This document shows positions 28,753 through 38,442 of a stretch of 64,000 nucleotides of DNA, one piece after another. The translations under genes were made by a program, and so were the position numbers. Numbering within the stretch: the first letter of the stretch is position 1; the number at the start of each line of letters is the position of its first letter. The notes below the pieces were generated by a model, which was not told the origin of the DNA, made no database searches, and saw only the letters and a program-made list of their open reading frames with translations. The stretch is from Leptonema illini DSM 21528. GTDB lineage: Bacteria > Spirochaetota > Leptospiria > Leptospirales > Leptonemataceae. The stretch spans positions 500,489-564,488 of the forward strand of contig NZ_JH597773.1 in the NCBI RefSeq assembly GCF_000243335.1, read 5' to 3'.

Positions 28753-30383
28753 ACCTTAGCTCCCTGCTGTTCGGGGAAGACATTGAAATCGACTTTCATA
28801 TTCTGAAACGGCGCCGGTCCGATCGGAGCAAGCGAGAGCTGGATGCCCGTATCGGGAATCGTGCTGAAACGATATCCGTTCAGCTCGGGCGTCTCTTTTG
28901 CCATCCAGTCGAACAGAAAAACGGGATCCTGAAAGCGGAAGCCGTCAAAGCCAAGCACGTTCGCCATCTCGCCCACAAGCAGGGCCGGCGGAAGAACACG
29001 GTCTCCGTTCTCGGGCTCATAGGCCTGGCGGGCCGCCTGAAGCAGCGACGTGGCGTTCACATAGCTTCCGTTCGTTTCGACGAAGTTGCGAATCGGAAGG
29101 GCGATCGAAGCGGCCTTCGCCGTTTCATCGGCCTTCTGAGCGAGCACGATCAGGTTAGCCGCTTTGCGAATCCCTTCAAACTTCGCCTTATCGCTTGAAC
29201 CGAGCAGGTCGGACTCTACGACGATCAGAACTTTAATCTCGCCCGATGCGGCCTTTTTCGCGATGCCCTCGGCGTCGGTCGGCATGCCGAGCAGCCTCGC
29301 TCCGTTTTCGTTCGAGGCATGCGACGGCAGCTTGAGGATATCGTCGCCTTTGCCGTCTGCCGTCGGAACAAAGACGGCGTAGTTAGACGAACCCATCTGC
29401 GAAAAGAGCTTTTTCACGGTGAACATCGTTTCAAGCGAAGAAGATCCGCAGACGATGGCGCCGATCTGCGAAGGATCGGTCGTGCGCAGCAGCTCTTCAA
29501 GGGCGGAGGCGGCGCTATCGAATCGCGCCTCCAGTCCTTTTAGAAGAGGAGTTTTCAGGCGATTATCTTCGAGCCTTGTAAATGCAAAACGACCGTCGTC
29601 GCACATCCATACGCGGTTTAACGCCTTGTTCTCGCGCGGCATATAGCGGTATACGCGATTGCGGTTATGTTCGACGGTGATGGTGCATCCGCGTGCGCAG
29701 GACTGGCAGACGGACTTCGCTTTTTTCAGGAACCATACACGCTGCTTGAAGCGGAACTCTTTAAGAGTCAGGGCGCCAACGGGGCAGACGTCGGTGATGT
29801 TTCCCGAGTAGTCGTTGCTGATCGTCTTGCCGGGGAAGGTCGTGATCTTCGCTTCATGTCCGCGGCGAATGATTCCAAGTTCCGAGGAGCCTGGAACGTT
29901 ATCCAGGAAGCGGATGCATCTCGTACACAGAACGCAGCGTTCGCTATCGAGCACGATATGGTCGCCGGCATCCTGCACCTTGCCTTCTTTGAAGTAGCGG
30001 GGAACGATGCGGCGGTGATCATACTGACCGAAGTCCATGTAATGATCCTGCAGCTTGCACTCGCCTGCCTTATCGCAGATCGGGCAGTCAAGAGGATGGT
30101 CGAGCAGCAGGAATTCCAGAGCGGACTTCTGTGCCCGCTCGGCCTTCTCGCTCGTCGTATGAACGACCATGCCCTCGGCGACCTTCGTGTTACATCCGAT
30201 GGTTAACATCGGTCCGCGGGGAGTCTCGATCTCCACCATACACGTGCGGCAGTTGCCGTCGACGGGCAGATAACGATGATAGCAGAAATGCTCGAGCTTG
30301 ATTCCGTTTGTGAGGCAGGCTTCGAGCACGTTTGTGCCTTCGGGCACTTCGAACTCACTTCCGTTAATGACTACCTTGGGCAT
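28749..30383 (-). CDS. nuoG: NADH-quinone oxidoreductase subunit G
   Basis: A 544-residue iron-sulfur subunit of the peripheral arm, much shorter than E. coli NuoG (about 900), with a reduced molybdopterin-oxidoreductase-like C-terminal half. Ligands are visible for the N1b [2Fe-2S] cluster ('DGNCRTCMVE'), N5 ('DHPLDCPICDKAGEC') and N4 ('CVLCTRCIRF' with 'DVCPVGAL'). The off-path N7 cluster motif is also complete: CxxCxxxC followed by 27 residues and a Cys ('CQSCARGC' to 'VWMC'). N7 occurs only in some bacteria. It follows nuoF by nine bases. Confidence 0.94.
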   Translation of the reverse strand: MPKVVINGSEFEVPEGTNVLEACLTNGIKLEHFCYHRYLPVDGNCRTCMVEIETPRGPMLTIGCNTKVAEGMVVHTTSEKAERAQKSALEFLLLDHPLDCPICDKAGECKLQDHYMDFGQYDHRRIVPRYFKEGKVQDAGDHIVLDSERCVLCTRCIRFLDNVPGSSELGIIRRGHEAKITTFPGKTISNDYSGNITDVCPVGALTLKEFRFKQRVWFLKKAKSVCQSCARGCTITVEHNRNRVYRYMPRENKALNRVWMCDDGRFAFTRLEDNRLKTPLLKGLEARFDSAASALEELLRTTDPSQIGAIVCGSSSLETMFTVKKLFSQMGSSNYAVFVPTADGKGDDILKLPSHASNENGARLLGMPTDAEGIAKKAASGEIKVLIVVESDLLGSSDKAKFEGIRKAANLIVLAQKADETAKAASIALPIRNFVETNGSYVNATSLLQAARQAYEPENGDRVLPPALLVGEMANVLGFDGFRFQDPVFLFDWMAKETPELNGYRFSTIPDTGIQLSLAPIGPAPFQNMKVDFNVFPEQQGAKV

Positions 30384-30392
30384 CTCAGAACC

Positions 30393-31667
30393 TCACGAAA
30401 CGGCCGCAGCCGGATAGACGGCGGGTTTACAGTATTTTTCAAAGTCCGGACGGAACTTCGTAACGAAGCTACGCACCGGCATGGCGCAGGCGGCGGCAAG
30501 AGCGCAGATCGTGCGTCCTTCCATGTTGTCTGCGATTTCGACTAACATATCGAGCTCTCGCGTCGTCGCCTCGCCGGCAAGGATACGCTTGAGAATACGG
30601 TCGACCCAGGACGTTCCTTCACGACAGGGCGTGCACTGTCCGCAGGATTCGTCGGCATAGAAATGCGTCAGCGTTTTAAGGGCCTTCACCATATCGGTCT
30701 GGTCGTTCATGATAATCATGCCGCCCGTTCCGAGGAAGGTCTTATGCGCCATCATGCTTTCATAGGTCAGATACAGGTCTTCGGTTTCGGCCGCCGTCAG
30801 CACGGGCGTCGACGAACCACCGGGAATGAAGGCCTTCAGCTTACCGCCTTTTACGCCTTTCGCATATTTCTCGATGAATTCAGGCACATGCATGCCGAAC
30901 GGAAGCTCCCAGTAACCGGGGTTGTTGATATGACCCGAAACGCCGAAGATGTTTGATCCGGTCGAATCCTTTGTGCCGATGGCGGCAAATGCCTCTCCAC
31001 CGTTATGCACGATCCAGGGCACATGAGCCAGGGTCTTCACGTTATTCACGATCGTCGGGCAACCGAACAGACCTTCGACGGCGGGGAACGGAGGCTTGAT
31101 GCGCGGCTGGCCTTTTTTGCCTTCAAGAGACTCGATCAGGCCCGTTTCTTCGCCGCAGATGTAGGCGCCCGCTCCGCGATGCGTCCAGATCTCCAGGTCA
31201 AAGCCCGAGCCCATGATGTTCTTGCCGACAAGTCCGGCAGCACGAGCCTCGGCAAGGGCCTCGTTCAGCATCTTGAATTGATTCGCGTACTCGCCGCGAA
31301 TATATATATAGGCCGTGTGGCATTGAATGGCCCAGGCGCCACAGATAATGCCTTCGATAAGCAGATGCGGATCGTTCTCGATGATATAGCGGTCGGTGAA
31401 GGTGCCCGGCTCGGATTCGTCTGCGTTGATGCACAGATACACCGGTTTTCCCGTATTCTGAGGCACAAAGGACCACTTCATGCCGGTCGGAAAGCCGGCG
31501 CCTCCTCGGCCTTTCAGATTCGACTTCTTCACCTCTTCGATGAGGTCGGTCGGCTTCATGCTGAAAAGCTTCTGCAAAGACGAATAGGCGCCATGCTTGC
31601 GCGCCACTTCGAGTTTGCGGCTGTTTTCAATACCAAAGCGTTTTGTCAGGTGGGGTTCAAAACTCAT
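30393..31667 (-). CDS. nuoF: NADH-quinone oxidoreductase subunit F
   Basis: A 424-residue flavoprotein that oxidises NADH. The NADH/FMN-binding glycine-rich segment 'GRGGAGFPTGMKW', the 'NADESEPGTFTDRYI' block and the N3 [4Fe-4S] ligands in 'ESCGQCTPCREG' are present, with a further Cys near the C-terminus. The length is normal. Ten bases separate it from nuoE. Confidence 0.96.
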   Translation of the reverse strand: MSFEPHLTKRFGIENSRKLEVARKHGAYSSLQKLFSMKPTDLIEEVKKSNLKGRGGAGFPTGMKWSFVPQNTGKPVYLCINADESEPGTFTDRYIIENDPHLLIEGIICGAWAIQCHTAYIYIRGEYANQFKMLNEALAEARAAGLVGKNIMGSGFDLEIWTHRGAGAYICGEETGLIESLEGKKGQPRIKPPFPAVEGLFGCPTIVNNVKTLAHVPWIVHNGGEAFAAIGTKDSTGSNIFGVSGHINNPGYWELPFGMHVPEFIEKYAKGVKGGKLKAFIPGGSSTPVLTAAETEDLYLTYESMMAHKTFLGTGGMIIMNDQTDMVKALKTLTHFYADESCGQCTPCREGTSWVDRILKRILAGEATTRELDMLVEIADNMEGRTICALAAACAMPVRSFVTKFRPDFEKYCKPAVYPAAAVS

Positions 31668-31677
31668 CGTTATCCTC

Positions 31678-32160
31678 TCAACCCTTCTTCTTCAGATCTT
31701 GCAGCAGCGCCTCGAATTTCGGCACGTCAAGATTCTCGTGATAATCGTCGTTGATCTGCACGACGGGAGCCGTGTGGCAGGAGCCCAGGCATTCGACTCG
31801 CTGATAGGAAAACATTCCGTCGGGAGTGCAGGCTCCGGGCTGCAGACCGAGCTTCTCTTCGATGAACTGCTTGATCTCGTCGGCTCCGCGCAGATGGCAG
31901 GAAAGCGTCTGGCAGACTTGCAGATGGAACTTGCCCGGCTTTGTGCGCTGATACATCGTATAGAACGTCGCCACTTCGTAAACACGGGCGAACGGCACGC
32001 CTACAAGACCGGCAAGATATTCCATCGTCTCTTCGGAGACCCATCCGAACTCACGCGAGGCTAACCACAGAGCGGGCAACAGCGTCGCGCGGCGATCGGG
32101 ATAATGCGTCGCGATCTCTTCGAATTCTTTCAGAGCGGCATCATTGAACTTAACAGCCAT
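31678..32160 (-). CDS. nuoE: NADH-quinone oxidoreductase subunit E
   Basis: A 160-residue thioredoxin-fold subunit that carries the N1a [2Fe-2S] cluster. Ligands are visible as 'CQTLSCHLRGA' (C-x4-C) and 'CLGSCHTAPV' (C-x3-C). The N-terminal helical bundle 'LPALWLASREFGWVSEETMEYLA' is typical. It lies between nuoD and nuoF in the standard order. Confidence 0.95.
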   Translation of the reverse strand: MAVKFNDAALKEFEEIATHYPDRRATLLPALWLASREFGWVSEETMEYLAGLVGVPFARVYEVATFYTMYQRTKPGKFHLQVCQTLSCHLRGADEIKQFIEEKLGLQPGACTPDGMFSYQRVECLGSCHTAPVVQINDDYHENLDVPKFEALLQDLKKKG

Positions 32161-32185
32161 TCGTTATCTCCTCTGCAGCGATCGC

Positions 32186-33427
32186 TCAGCGATCCAGCTC
32201 TCCGGCAATGATGTTGATCGAACCGAGCGTGGCGATGGCGTCGGCGATCATACCGCCCTCGATCAGCTGTTGAAAAGCGGCATAGTTCATAAGGGACGGC
32301 GGACGGCATTTCACGCGGTAGGGGTTCTTGCCGCCATCTGAGATGATATGGAATCCAAGTTCGCCGTTAGCCGACTCGGTATAATCATAGATCTCGCCGA
32401 TCGGCGGTTGAATCCCGTGCATGATGAGCTTGAAGTGATTCATCAGCCCTTCGATGTTGCCGTAGGTCATGTCTTTCGGCGGCGTGGCGACTCGTTTGTC
32501 TTCGCTCATCACCGGGCCCGGCTTCAGACGCTTGAGCGCCTGGCGGATGATCTTCGCCGATTCGCGGATCTCATAGAAGCGAACATAGATACGATCATAG
32601 GTATCGCCTCTGCTGCCGAGAATCATGTCGAAGTCATAGGTCTCATAGCCATAATAAGGATCGCTTTTACGCAGGTCTGATTCGACGCCGCAGGCTCGCA
32701 GCGTCGGGCCCGTCCATCCGAACGAAATGGCGTCTTCGGCGCTGATGACGCCGACGTTCTGCGTTCTTTCGATAAAGATGCGGTTCTTCTCGGTAAGGCG
32801 CTCCATCTCATCGGTAGAGGCGAGGATCTCGTCGAGAACGGCGTCGACCTCGGCTTCAAAGCCCGGATACAGATCGCGGGCCAGACCGCCGATGCGCATG
32901 TAGTTCGACGTCAGTCGGGCGCCACAGAGCTTTTCGAGGATGTTATACACGCTCTCGCGCGGATTAAAGGAATACCAGAAGTTCGTCAGGGCACCGAGGT
33001 CGACGAGGTTGGCGCCGACGCACACAAGGTGGTCGATGATGCGGTTCAGCTCGGCGGTGATGACGCGAACGGTGATCGCCCTCTCGGGGATCTCGATCTC
33101 CATCATGCGCTCGACGGCCTTGCAGAAGCCGATGTTATTCATGATGGCCGAAAGATAGTTCAGGCGGTCGGTATAGGGGATGCACTGCGTATACGAGTGA
33201 ATCTCGCAATCCTTCTCGAAGCCGCGATGCAGATACCCCATCTCGGTGATGGCGGCGACGATCGTCTCGCCGTCCAGGGCGCACAGAGCTCGCAGCGTTC
33301 CGTGCGTCGCCGGATGCGACGGACCCAGGTTAACGAAAACGAGATCGGTTCTCTGTTTTTCTGTGCGAAACGAAAGAGAGCTGGAATCCCCTTCGTCGGT
33401 GATGACAGGCTTTACGGCTTCGCTCAT
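32186..33427 (-). CDS. nuoD: NADH-quinone oxidoreductase subunit D
   Basis: A 413-residue 49-kDa-type subunit that forms the quinone site with NuoB. Family sequences include 'LGPSHPATHGTLR' near the N-terminus, 'EMGYLHRGFEK' and the C-terminal 'ATLGSINIIAGELDR'. It is separate from nuoC, not fused as in E. coli; its start overlaps nuoC by four bases. The N-terminal 25 residues before the conserved core are charged and not family-conserved. Confidence 0.96.
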   Translation of the reverse strand: MSEAVKPVITDEGDSSSLSFRTEKQRTDLVFVNLGPSHPATHGTLRALCALDGETIVAAITEMGYLHRGFEKDCEIHSYTQCIPYTDRLNYLSAIMNNIGFCKAVERMMEIEIPERAITVRVITAELNRIIDHLVCVGANLVDLGALTNFWYSFNPRESVYNILEKLCGARLTSNYMRIGGLARDLYPGFEAEVDAVLDEILASTDEMERLTEKNRIFIERTQNVGVISAEDAISFGWTGPTLRACGVESDLRKSDPYYGYETYDFDMILGSRGDTYDRIYVRFYEIRESAKIIRQALKRLKPGPVMSEDKRVATPPKDMTYGNIEGLMNHFKLIMHGIQPPIGEIYDYTESANGELGFHIISDGGKNPYRVKCRPPSLMNYAAFQQLIEGGMIADAIATLGSINIIAGELDR

Positions 33428-33969
33428 CGCGGGTACCCCTTTTCAAGCAGACGGACGTCCATCTCATCCATAAGGTCGTCGGTCTCGCTCAGCCACTGCT
33501 GACGCGTGATCGGATAATCCTTACGGAGCGGATGCCCTACAAACTCAATATGATTCAGAAGACGTTTCGGATTCGGATGCCCCACAAAGCGCACTCCGTA
33601 CTGGTCGAACGTTTCGCGTTCCAGCCAGTTCGCATTCTTGTAAAGATCGTGAATGCTGCCGACGGCCGGATCTTCCTCGGGAAGATATACGCGCAGAATT
33701 ACGCGATGCCCTTTGCTCAGCGACTTGAGGTTATAGATAACGCCGAATCGCGCCTTTTTCGGCTGCGGGTACTCGACGTAATCCGCTCCGACAAGGTCGA
33801 CGAGCATGTCGAACTTCAGATCGGCGTCGTCGCGAAGGCGCTTCACCAGAGCCGGCAGATGCGCCGGATCGATTTCGAGATCGAGCAGGCCATAGGAATC
33901 GGAGGCCGAAACCACGGCTCCGGAAATCAGGCCTTTAATCTTTTCTTGCAGCTTATCGTTCGTCAGCAT
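33424..33969 (-). CDS. nuoC: NADH-quinone oxidoreductase subunit C
   Basis: A 181-residue 30-kDa-type subunit of the peripheral arm. Recognisable blocks are 'LVDLVGADYVEYP' and the signature 'ERETFDQYGVRFVGHPNPKRLL', followed by 'GHPLRKDYPI'. It scaffolds NuoD and NuoB. Starts nine bases after nuoB and overlaps nuoD by four bases. Confidence 0.95.
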   Translation of the reverse strand: MLTNDKLQEKIKGLISGAVVSASDSYGLLDLEIDPAHLPALVKRLRDDADLKFDMLVDLVGADYVEYPQPKKARFGVIYNLKSLSKGHRVILRVYLPEEDPAVGSIHDLYKNANWLERETFDQYGVRFVGHPNPKRLLNHIEFVGHPLRKDYPITRQQWLSETDDLMDEMDVRLLEKGYPR

Positions 33970-33978
33970 GGCGCTCTC

Positions 33979-34503
33979 TCAATAATCGAACTTCGGCTCG
34001 GCAGCCTGGTATTGCGTCGGAGGGATGCGTCCCTCTTCGGTATTTTCCAGTTTATCCTGGAGCTTGATAACGGCGTCGAATACGGCCTCGGGTCGCGGAG
34101 GACAACCGGCAATATAGACGTCGACCGGAATGATATGATCGATGCCCTGCACCGTACAGTAGTTATTATAGAAGCCGCCCGACGAAGCACAGACGCCCAT
34201 CGAGATCACCCATTTCGGATCGCTGATCTGATCGTAGACCTGCTTCAGAATCGGAGCCATCTTATGCGTAATCGTACCGGCGACGATAAGCAGATCGCAC
34301 TGACGCGGCGAGAACCGCACCAGCTCGGCACCGAATCGCGAGATATCAAACACGGACGAGATAACGCCCATGAATTCAATACCGCAGCAGGCCGTTCCAT
34401 AGGGCATCGGCCAGAGGGAGTTCTTTCGCCCCCATGCCACTACGGCCTCACGACGCGTCGTGATTACGGGAAACTGGTTGAACTCAAGCTGATTTATTCC
34501 CAT
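33979..34503 (-). CDS. nuoB: NADH-quinone oxidoreductase subunit B
   Basis: A 174-residue subunit that holds the terminal N2 [4Fe-4S] cluster next to the quinone site. The tandem Cys in 'GTACCGIEFM' and the later Cys in 'GVCASSGGFYNNYCTVQG' and 'YIAGCPPRPE' are all present. Its start overlaps nuoA by ten bases, which supports coupled translation. Confidence 0.96.
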   Translation of the reverse strand: MGINQLEFNQFPVITTRREAVVAWGRKNSLWPMPYGTACCGIEFMGVISSVFDISRFGAELVRFSPRQCDLLIVAGTITHKMAPILKQVYDQISDPKWVISMGVCASSGGFYNNYCTVQGIDHIIPVDVYIAGCPPRPEAVFDAVIKLQDKLENTEEGRIPPTQYQAAEPKFDY

Positions 34504-34871
34504 TCCAGCGCACCTCTTTTAAGAAGATAGAACCAGCCAAAGACAAGGATACCGAGGAAGGCCAGCATCGAAACGAATCCATAGAGGATGTCGTTCTGAA
34601 ACCATACGGCCCACGGAAAAAGGAAGAGTACTTCAACGTCGAAGATGAGGAAGAACATCGCCACCAGATAGAACTTCACATTAAAGCGATGACGGGCATC
34701 GCCGATCTGTCCTTTCGACTGAATACCGCATTCATAGGCCGACAGTTTAACAGGATCGTTTGTTCGCGGCCCCATAAATCGGGACAGGATCATAAAGAGT
34801 GTGGGGATAAGAACTGCAAGAAGGATCGTTACAACGAGAGGAAAAACATTCTGCAGAAGTTCAGATTCCAT
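34494..34871 (-). CDS. nuoA: NADH-quinone oxidoreductase subunit A
   Basis: A three-helix membrane subunit at the base of the quinone site. Conserved 'KLSAYECGIQ' and 'RFNVKFYLVAMFFLIFDVEVLFLFPW' (given in part) are clear. The start at 34871 is preferred because GAGGAG stands 7 bases before it and the protein then begins with the expected short N-terminus. An in-frame upstream start at 34937 would add 22 non-conserved residues. First gene of the operon; the promoter should lie in the AT-rich spacer upstream. Confidence 0.93.
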   Translation of the reverse strand: MESELLQNVFPLVVTILLAVLIPTLFMILSRFMGPRTNDPVKLSAYECGIQSKGQIGDARHRFNVKFYLVAMFFLIFDVEVLFLFPWAVWFQNDILYGFVSMLAFLGILVFGWFYLLKRGALEWE

Positions 34872-35110
34872 GAAGGAGCTCCTCGACGCACCGTGTGGAG
34901 GTCGATCACAGGTTTTTGATTCTCCGGCTCCGTTCAATTAAAAAACAACACAGCGCTTCTAAATCATTAAATTTTTCATAAGATTTCCTTATACAATACT
35001 CCCCTGGACTATATTTCAGAATTCTATGTAACCGGGATTCGCTGTTGACAGCATCTGACATAAGCAATGCTTCCTATTCTATGATTTGCTACGCTGTACT
35101 CAGCCCAACA
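34872..35110. promoter_or_regulatory. Divergent spacer with presumed nuo promoter
   Basis: This spacer lies between nuoA and a divergent lipoprotein gene. The part at about 34940-35030 is distinctly AT-rich and is where the minus-strand nuo promoter should be. A minus-strand TTGTAT near 35000 followed by an AT-rich block is the best core-promoter guess, but I could not settle on one -10 element. No RNA gene or ORF with support was seen. Confidence 0.35.
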
Positions 35111-36106
35111 ATGAGACTGAGATTCATTATCACCGCATCCGCTTTCCTGTCTGCATGTACTGGCCTGCCGCCTGCTCCTCCCTCTCAGTGTGAACAGATA
35201 CCAGGCATTCCGGGCCCCGAAGACTTTGTCGTCGATCGCAACACCACAGGCGATCGCCTGATCGTATCAAGCCATGAACGACGTTCCTGGCGCCCCGGAA
35301 GCATCTACGCTCTCTCTCTTTCTGCGAGGCATGAGATCGTCGAGATGCGGCGCGAGAACGAGCCCGAAGGCTTCGAACTCAGACCGCACGGCATGGACAT
35401 GAAAACGATCAACGGTCAACGCAGGCTTTACGTCATCACACATGGAGCGGAACAAAACGGATCCGATCACTCCGTCGTCGTTTACACCGTTACAGGAAAC
35501 GTACTGCGGTTCGAACGAAAGATCAGCGATCCGCTGCTGGCCTCTCCCAATGATCTCGCTCTGCTTGACGACGGTTCTTTCTATACGTCGATCGATTCGG
35601 TCTCGCGTGGAAGCATGATCGATCTGCTCTTCTCTTTAAAATCGGGACGCATCGTGTACTGCTCCGCCGGATCGGCCTGCACGATCGCCTACGATAAAAT
35701 CGCCTTTCCCAACGGTGTCATTGCCCGGGGTTCGTATCTTTACACCACAGCGTCGCTGGAGAATCGCCTTATGCGATTCAGGATTCGCGAAGACCACACG
35801 CTTGAATCTCCGGAAACGCTCGCCGAAATCCCGGTCGGCGACAATCTCATGCAAACAGAGGCAGGTCTGTTAACGACATCGCATCCGTCGGGCTGGTCTT
35901 TTCTGCGGCATGCGCGGAATGCCGAGAATCATGCTCCGTCTGTGGTCTATCAATATAATAACGGGACGATGCGAGCCTTACTTGCCGACGACGGGCGCCG
36001 CATCAGCGCCGCCTCGGTGGCCTATATAAACGACGATACTCTGTATATCGGACAGGTTTTTGATCCGTTTCTTCTGCGCTGTCGTTTTCATACCGGTTCG
36101 CCATGA
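35111..36106 (+). CDS. Paraoxonase/SMP-30-like beta-propeller lipoprotein
   Basis: A 331-residue exported protein with lipobox LSAC. The mature part reads like a six-bladed beta-propeller of the arylesterase/gluconolactonase group: 'RPHGMDM', 'SPNDLALLDDGSFYTS', 'FPNGVIARGSYLYTT' and 'AGLLTTSHP' resemble the calcium-binding loops of paraoxonases. Such enzymes hydrolyse lactones or esters; the true substrate is unknown. The ATG at 35111 gives a proper signal peptide, whereas an upstream TTG at 35045 adds 22 residues of poor leader. It ends converging on, and overlapping by 19 bases, the histidine kinase gene. Confidence 0.68.
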   Translation: MRLRFIITASAFLSACTGLPPAPPSQCEQIPGIPGPEDFVVDRNTTGDRLIVSSHERRSWRPGSIYALSLSARHEIVEMRRENEPEGFELRPHGMDMKTINGQRRLYVITHGAEQNGSDHSVVVYTVTGNVLRFERKISDPLLASPNDLALLDDGSFYTSIDSVSRGSMIDLLFSLKSGRIVYCSAGSACTIAYDKIAFPNGVIARGSYLYTTASLENRLMRFRIREDHTLESPETLAEIPVGDNLMQTEAGLLTTSHPSGWSFLRHARNAENHAPSVVYQYNNGTMRALLADDGRRISAASVAYINDDTLYIGQVFDPFLLRCRFHTGSP

Positions 36107-38274
36107 ACCGGTAGCATTACCGAGAACGTCGCCCCTTCGCCTTCGGTCGCTTCAAACCAGACGCGACCGCCGTGGCGATGAACGACGCGATGAACGATGG
36201 ATAACCCGACTCCCGTGCCTTCGAAGTCATCCTCGCTATGAAGCCTCTGAAAGATGCCGAAAAGACGGTTTGCATACTTCATATCAAAACCCGTGCCGTT
36301 ATCAGCGATTGATATCACTACGGAGCCGGGCTGTCTTTCGGCAGAGATGACGATTCTCGCATCGGCCCGTTTTCTCGTAAACTTAAAGGCGTTAGAAAGC
36401 AGGTTGAAGAAGGCCTGTCGGATCAGGAGTCGATCCCCATGGATCGCAGGAAGCTCACCGCGCACAATCTCAACCTCGCGGAAGCCTTCTATAATGCGCA
36501 ACTCTTCGAGCATATCATCGAACATCAGATCAAGCGAAACGGGTTCGGATCTTATCTGCTGACGGTTCAGCTTGGCGAACATAAGCAGATCGTCGATGAG
36601 CTGTCCCATGCGACGGGTAGCTTCGGCGATCGTATGCAGATAGCGTCGCCCCTTTTCATCGAGACGTTCGGCGTTACTTTCGGAAAGCAGATTCGAGAAC
36701 CCATTAATAGCCCGTAAAGGAGCTCGTAAATCATGCGAAACCGTGTATGTGAAGGCCTCGAGCTCTCGATTCGCCGCAAGCAGCTCTTCGGTGCGTTCCG
36801 CCACCCGGCGCTCCAGATCCTGATTCAACGTTCGCACTTCATCTTCGGCCTTTTTGCGCCCGATAAGCAAACCGACCTGTGCGGCAACGGCGGACACCAC
36901 CTGCACGCGGGATGAGGCCAGCTCCTCGGCGACGGCAAAATAGAAGCATAGAATAAGCTGCACGGTGTCGCCTGAAAGAACGGGAACGGCAATGCCCGAT
37001 TTCAAACCTGCATCGACGGCGGCCGTCGCCCTGAGGAATCGATCCGGGTCGCCTAAATCAGAGATTACGATCGGCCGGCCATCTATCCACGCCCTTCCAG
37101 GAAATCCCTCCCCTTTCGCGAAGGTTAACGGCAGCGACACCTTACGAAACTCTTCCATGCCGGGTCGGCGGGTAAACCATGCCGGATAACAGATCAGATG
37201 ATTTTGCTCTGAATCGGGAATCCATATCTCGGCAAAATCCCACTCCGTGGTATTGCAGATCTGAATCAAGACATGCCGCAGGGCCTGTTCCATGTCTTCG
37301 GCGACGCCCACGCCGATGGCCACGTCTCGCAGAAGCTGCATCTCTGCCTCTGCCTGTCGGCGTTCGCGAATCTCATGCAAGCGCTCCCGATTGACCTCAA
37401 GCAGACGGTGCATGAAGAATGAAAGCAGAAGCGAGAAAAGGGCGCCGCCAAGAAAGATAGGTGAGAACAATCCCTGAAACTGCGGCCAGCCTTCGATAGG
37501 AAGACCGGCGATCTGCCAGTTGCCGTCGGGTAAGGGAACTTCGAGAAGGATGGGGCTTTGACCGAACGTAGCCGCCTCTCCGTAAAAGACCTCTCCTTTT
37601 GCGCCGAGACCGTCTCTTCCGCGCATGGCGATCTTCAGACGTTTTGAGATATCGGGCATCGAAGTATGAGCAAGCAGACGTTCGAAGTCGATTATGGTCG
37701 ACGATAATCCCCAGAACGTTGACGGGTCTCTGGAATTATGATCGGTCACGAAGATCGGCGTACGACCGATCACGCCGATGCCTCCCTGCACAAGCTCAAC
37801 CGGACCGGCAACGACAAGCCTGCGATCCTTCATCATACGCTGCACGCTCGGCCACTGTTCCTCGTTTTGTGAGTAGTCCAGGCCGACCGCTTTTTCGTTG
37901 CCCTCGGTCGGATAAACGTAGATGACGACGCTTCCTCGGGCCAGGGCGACATGGCGGATCATATCGGTGCGACGGAAAAGCTCACGGGAAAAGGCGCGGA
38001 ACTTCGGCTCTGAGATGCCGCCTTCAATCGTGATCAGACCGGCCAGGCCTTCGGTCAGATGCACGGCGCCCAGCAGCTCGCGACTCAGATCGCCACGAAG
38101 GGATTCGAGATCGCTGCGCACAGCCTCGCGGCGACGGTCCAGGTTATTCTCGAAATGTAGCTGAGATAGCCGGAAGGCGACGGCCGCACCCAGAAGGAAA
38201 AGCAGCACCGGCCCTGCAAACTCCTTGAATGCAGGGCGACGAAAGAAGCGGATCTTCTGGCCATTCTTACTCAT
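36088..38274 (-). CDS. CHASE-GAF hybrid-less sensor histidine kinase
   Basis: A 728-residue membrane sensor kinase. A first transmembrane helix (about 18-35) leads into a periplasmic CHASE domain ('FRRTDMIRHVALARG', 'YPTEGNEKAVGLDYS'). A second helix lies near residue 275, then a GAF domain (about 310-470, 'IAVPVLSGDTVQLILCFYF'). A coiled coil precedes HisKA with the phospho-acceptor His514 in 'SHDLRAPLRAI'. The ATPase follows with 'NLLSNAFKFT', 'DNGTGFDM' and 'GTGVGLSIV'. It most resembles bacteriophytochrome-type or CHASE kinases without a receiver. No response regulator gene is adjacent, so the partner is encoded elsewhere. The ligand is unknown. Confidence 0.87.
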   Translation of the reverse strand: MSKNGQKIRFFRRPAFKEFAGPVLLFLLGAAVAFRLSQLHFENNLDRRREAVRSDLESLRGDLSRELLGAVHLTEGLAGLITIEGGISEPKFRAFSRELFRRTDMIRHVALARGSVVIYVYPTEGNEKAVGLDYSQNEEQWPSVQRMMKDRRLVVAGPVELVQGGIGVIGRTPIFVTDHNSRDPSTFWGLSSTIIDFERLLAHTSMPDISKRLKIAMRGRDGLGAKGEVFYGEAATFGQSPILLEVPLPDGNWQIAGLPIEGWPQFQGLFSPIFLGGALFSLLLSFFMHRLLEVNRERLHEIRERRQAEAEMQLLRDVAIGVGVAEDMEQALRHVLIQICNTTEWDFAEIWIPDSEQNHLICYPAWFTRRPGMEEFRKVSLPLTFAKGEGFPGRAWIDGRPIVISDLGDPDRFLRATAAVDAGLKSGIAVPVLSGDTVQLILCFYFAVAEELASSRVQVVSAVAAQVGLLIGRKKAEDEVRTLNQDLERRVAERTEELLAANRELEAFTYTVSHDLRAPLRAINGFSNLLSESNAERLDEKGRRYLHTIAEATRRMGQLIDDLLMFAKLNRQQIRSEPVSLDLMFDDMLEELRIIEGFREVEIVRGELPAIHGDRLLIRQAFFNLLSNAFKFTRKRADARIVISAERQPGSVVISIADNGTGFDMKYANRLFGIFQRLHSEDDFEGTGVGLSIVHRVVHRHGGRVWFEATEGEGATFSVMLPVHGEPV
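36092..36112. terminator. Perfect hairpin overlapping convergent stops
   Basis: ACCGGTTC (36092-36099) pairs with GAACCGGT (36105-36112) around a 5-base loop that reaches the plus-strand stop at 36104-36106. The minus-strand gene ends at 36088. No T-run follows on either strand, so a bidirectional but weak terminator or RNA end-stabiliser is the likely role. Confidence 0.45.
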
Positions 38275-38442
38275 GGATAAAAATCACGACAATTATGGAA
38301 CCGGGGGATGCAGCCTTAGCACCGCCGTGGGTCAACTGCAAATCCTCGGGCCGGGGCGCAAAGAGTGACAGGTTGAATTTCCGCATAGCTTCTACTTGCC
38401 CGGAACGATTCGTCCCCGTTTCTTGTTATTATCGGTTCTGAC

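Noticed and set aside
33532..34530. 332-codon plus-strand open frame
   Set aside because: Antisense to nuoC, nuoB and nuoA; only the minus-strand frames encode conserved complex I motifs.
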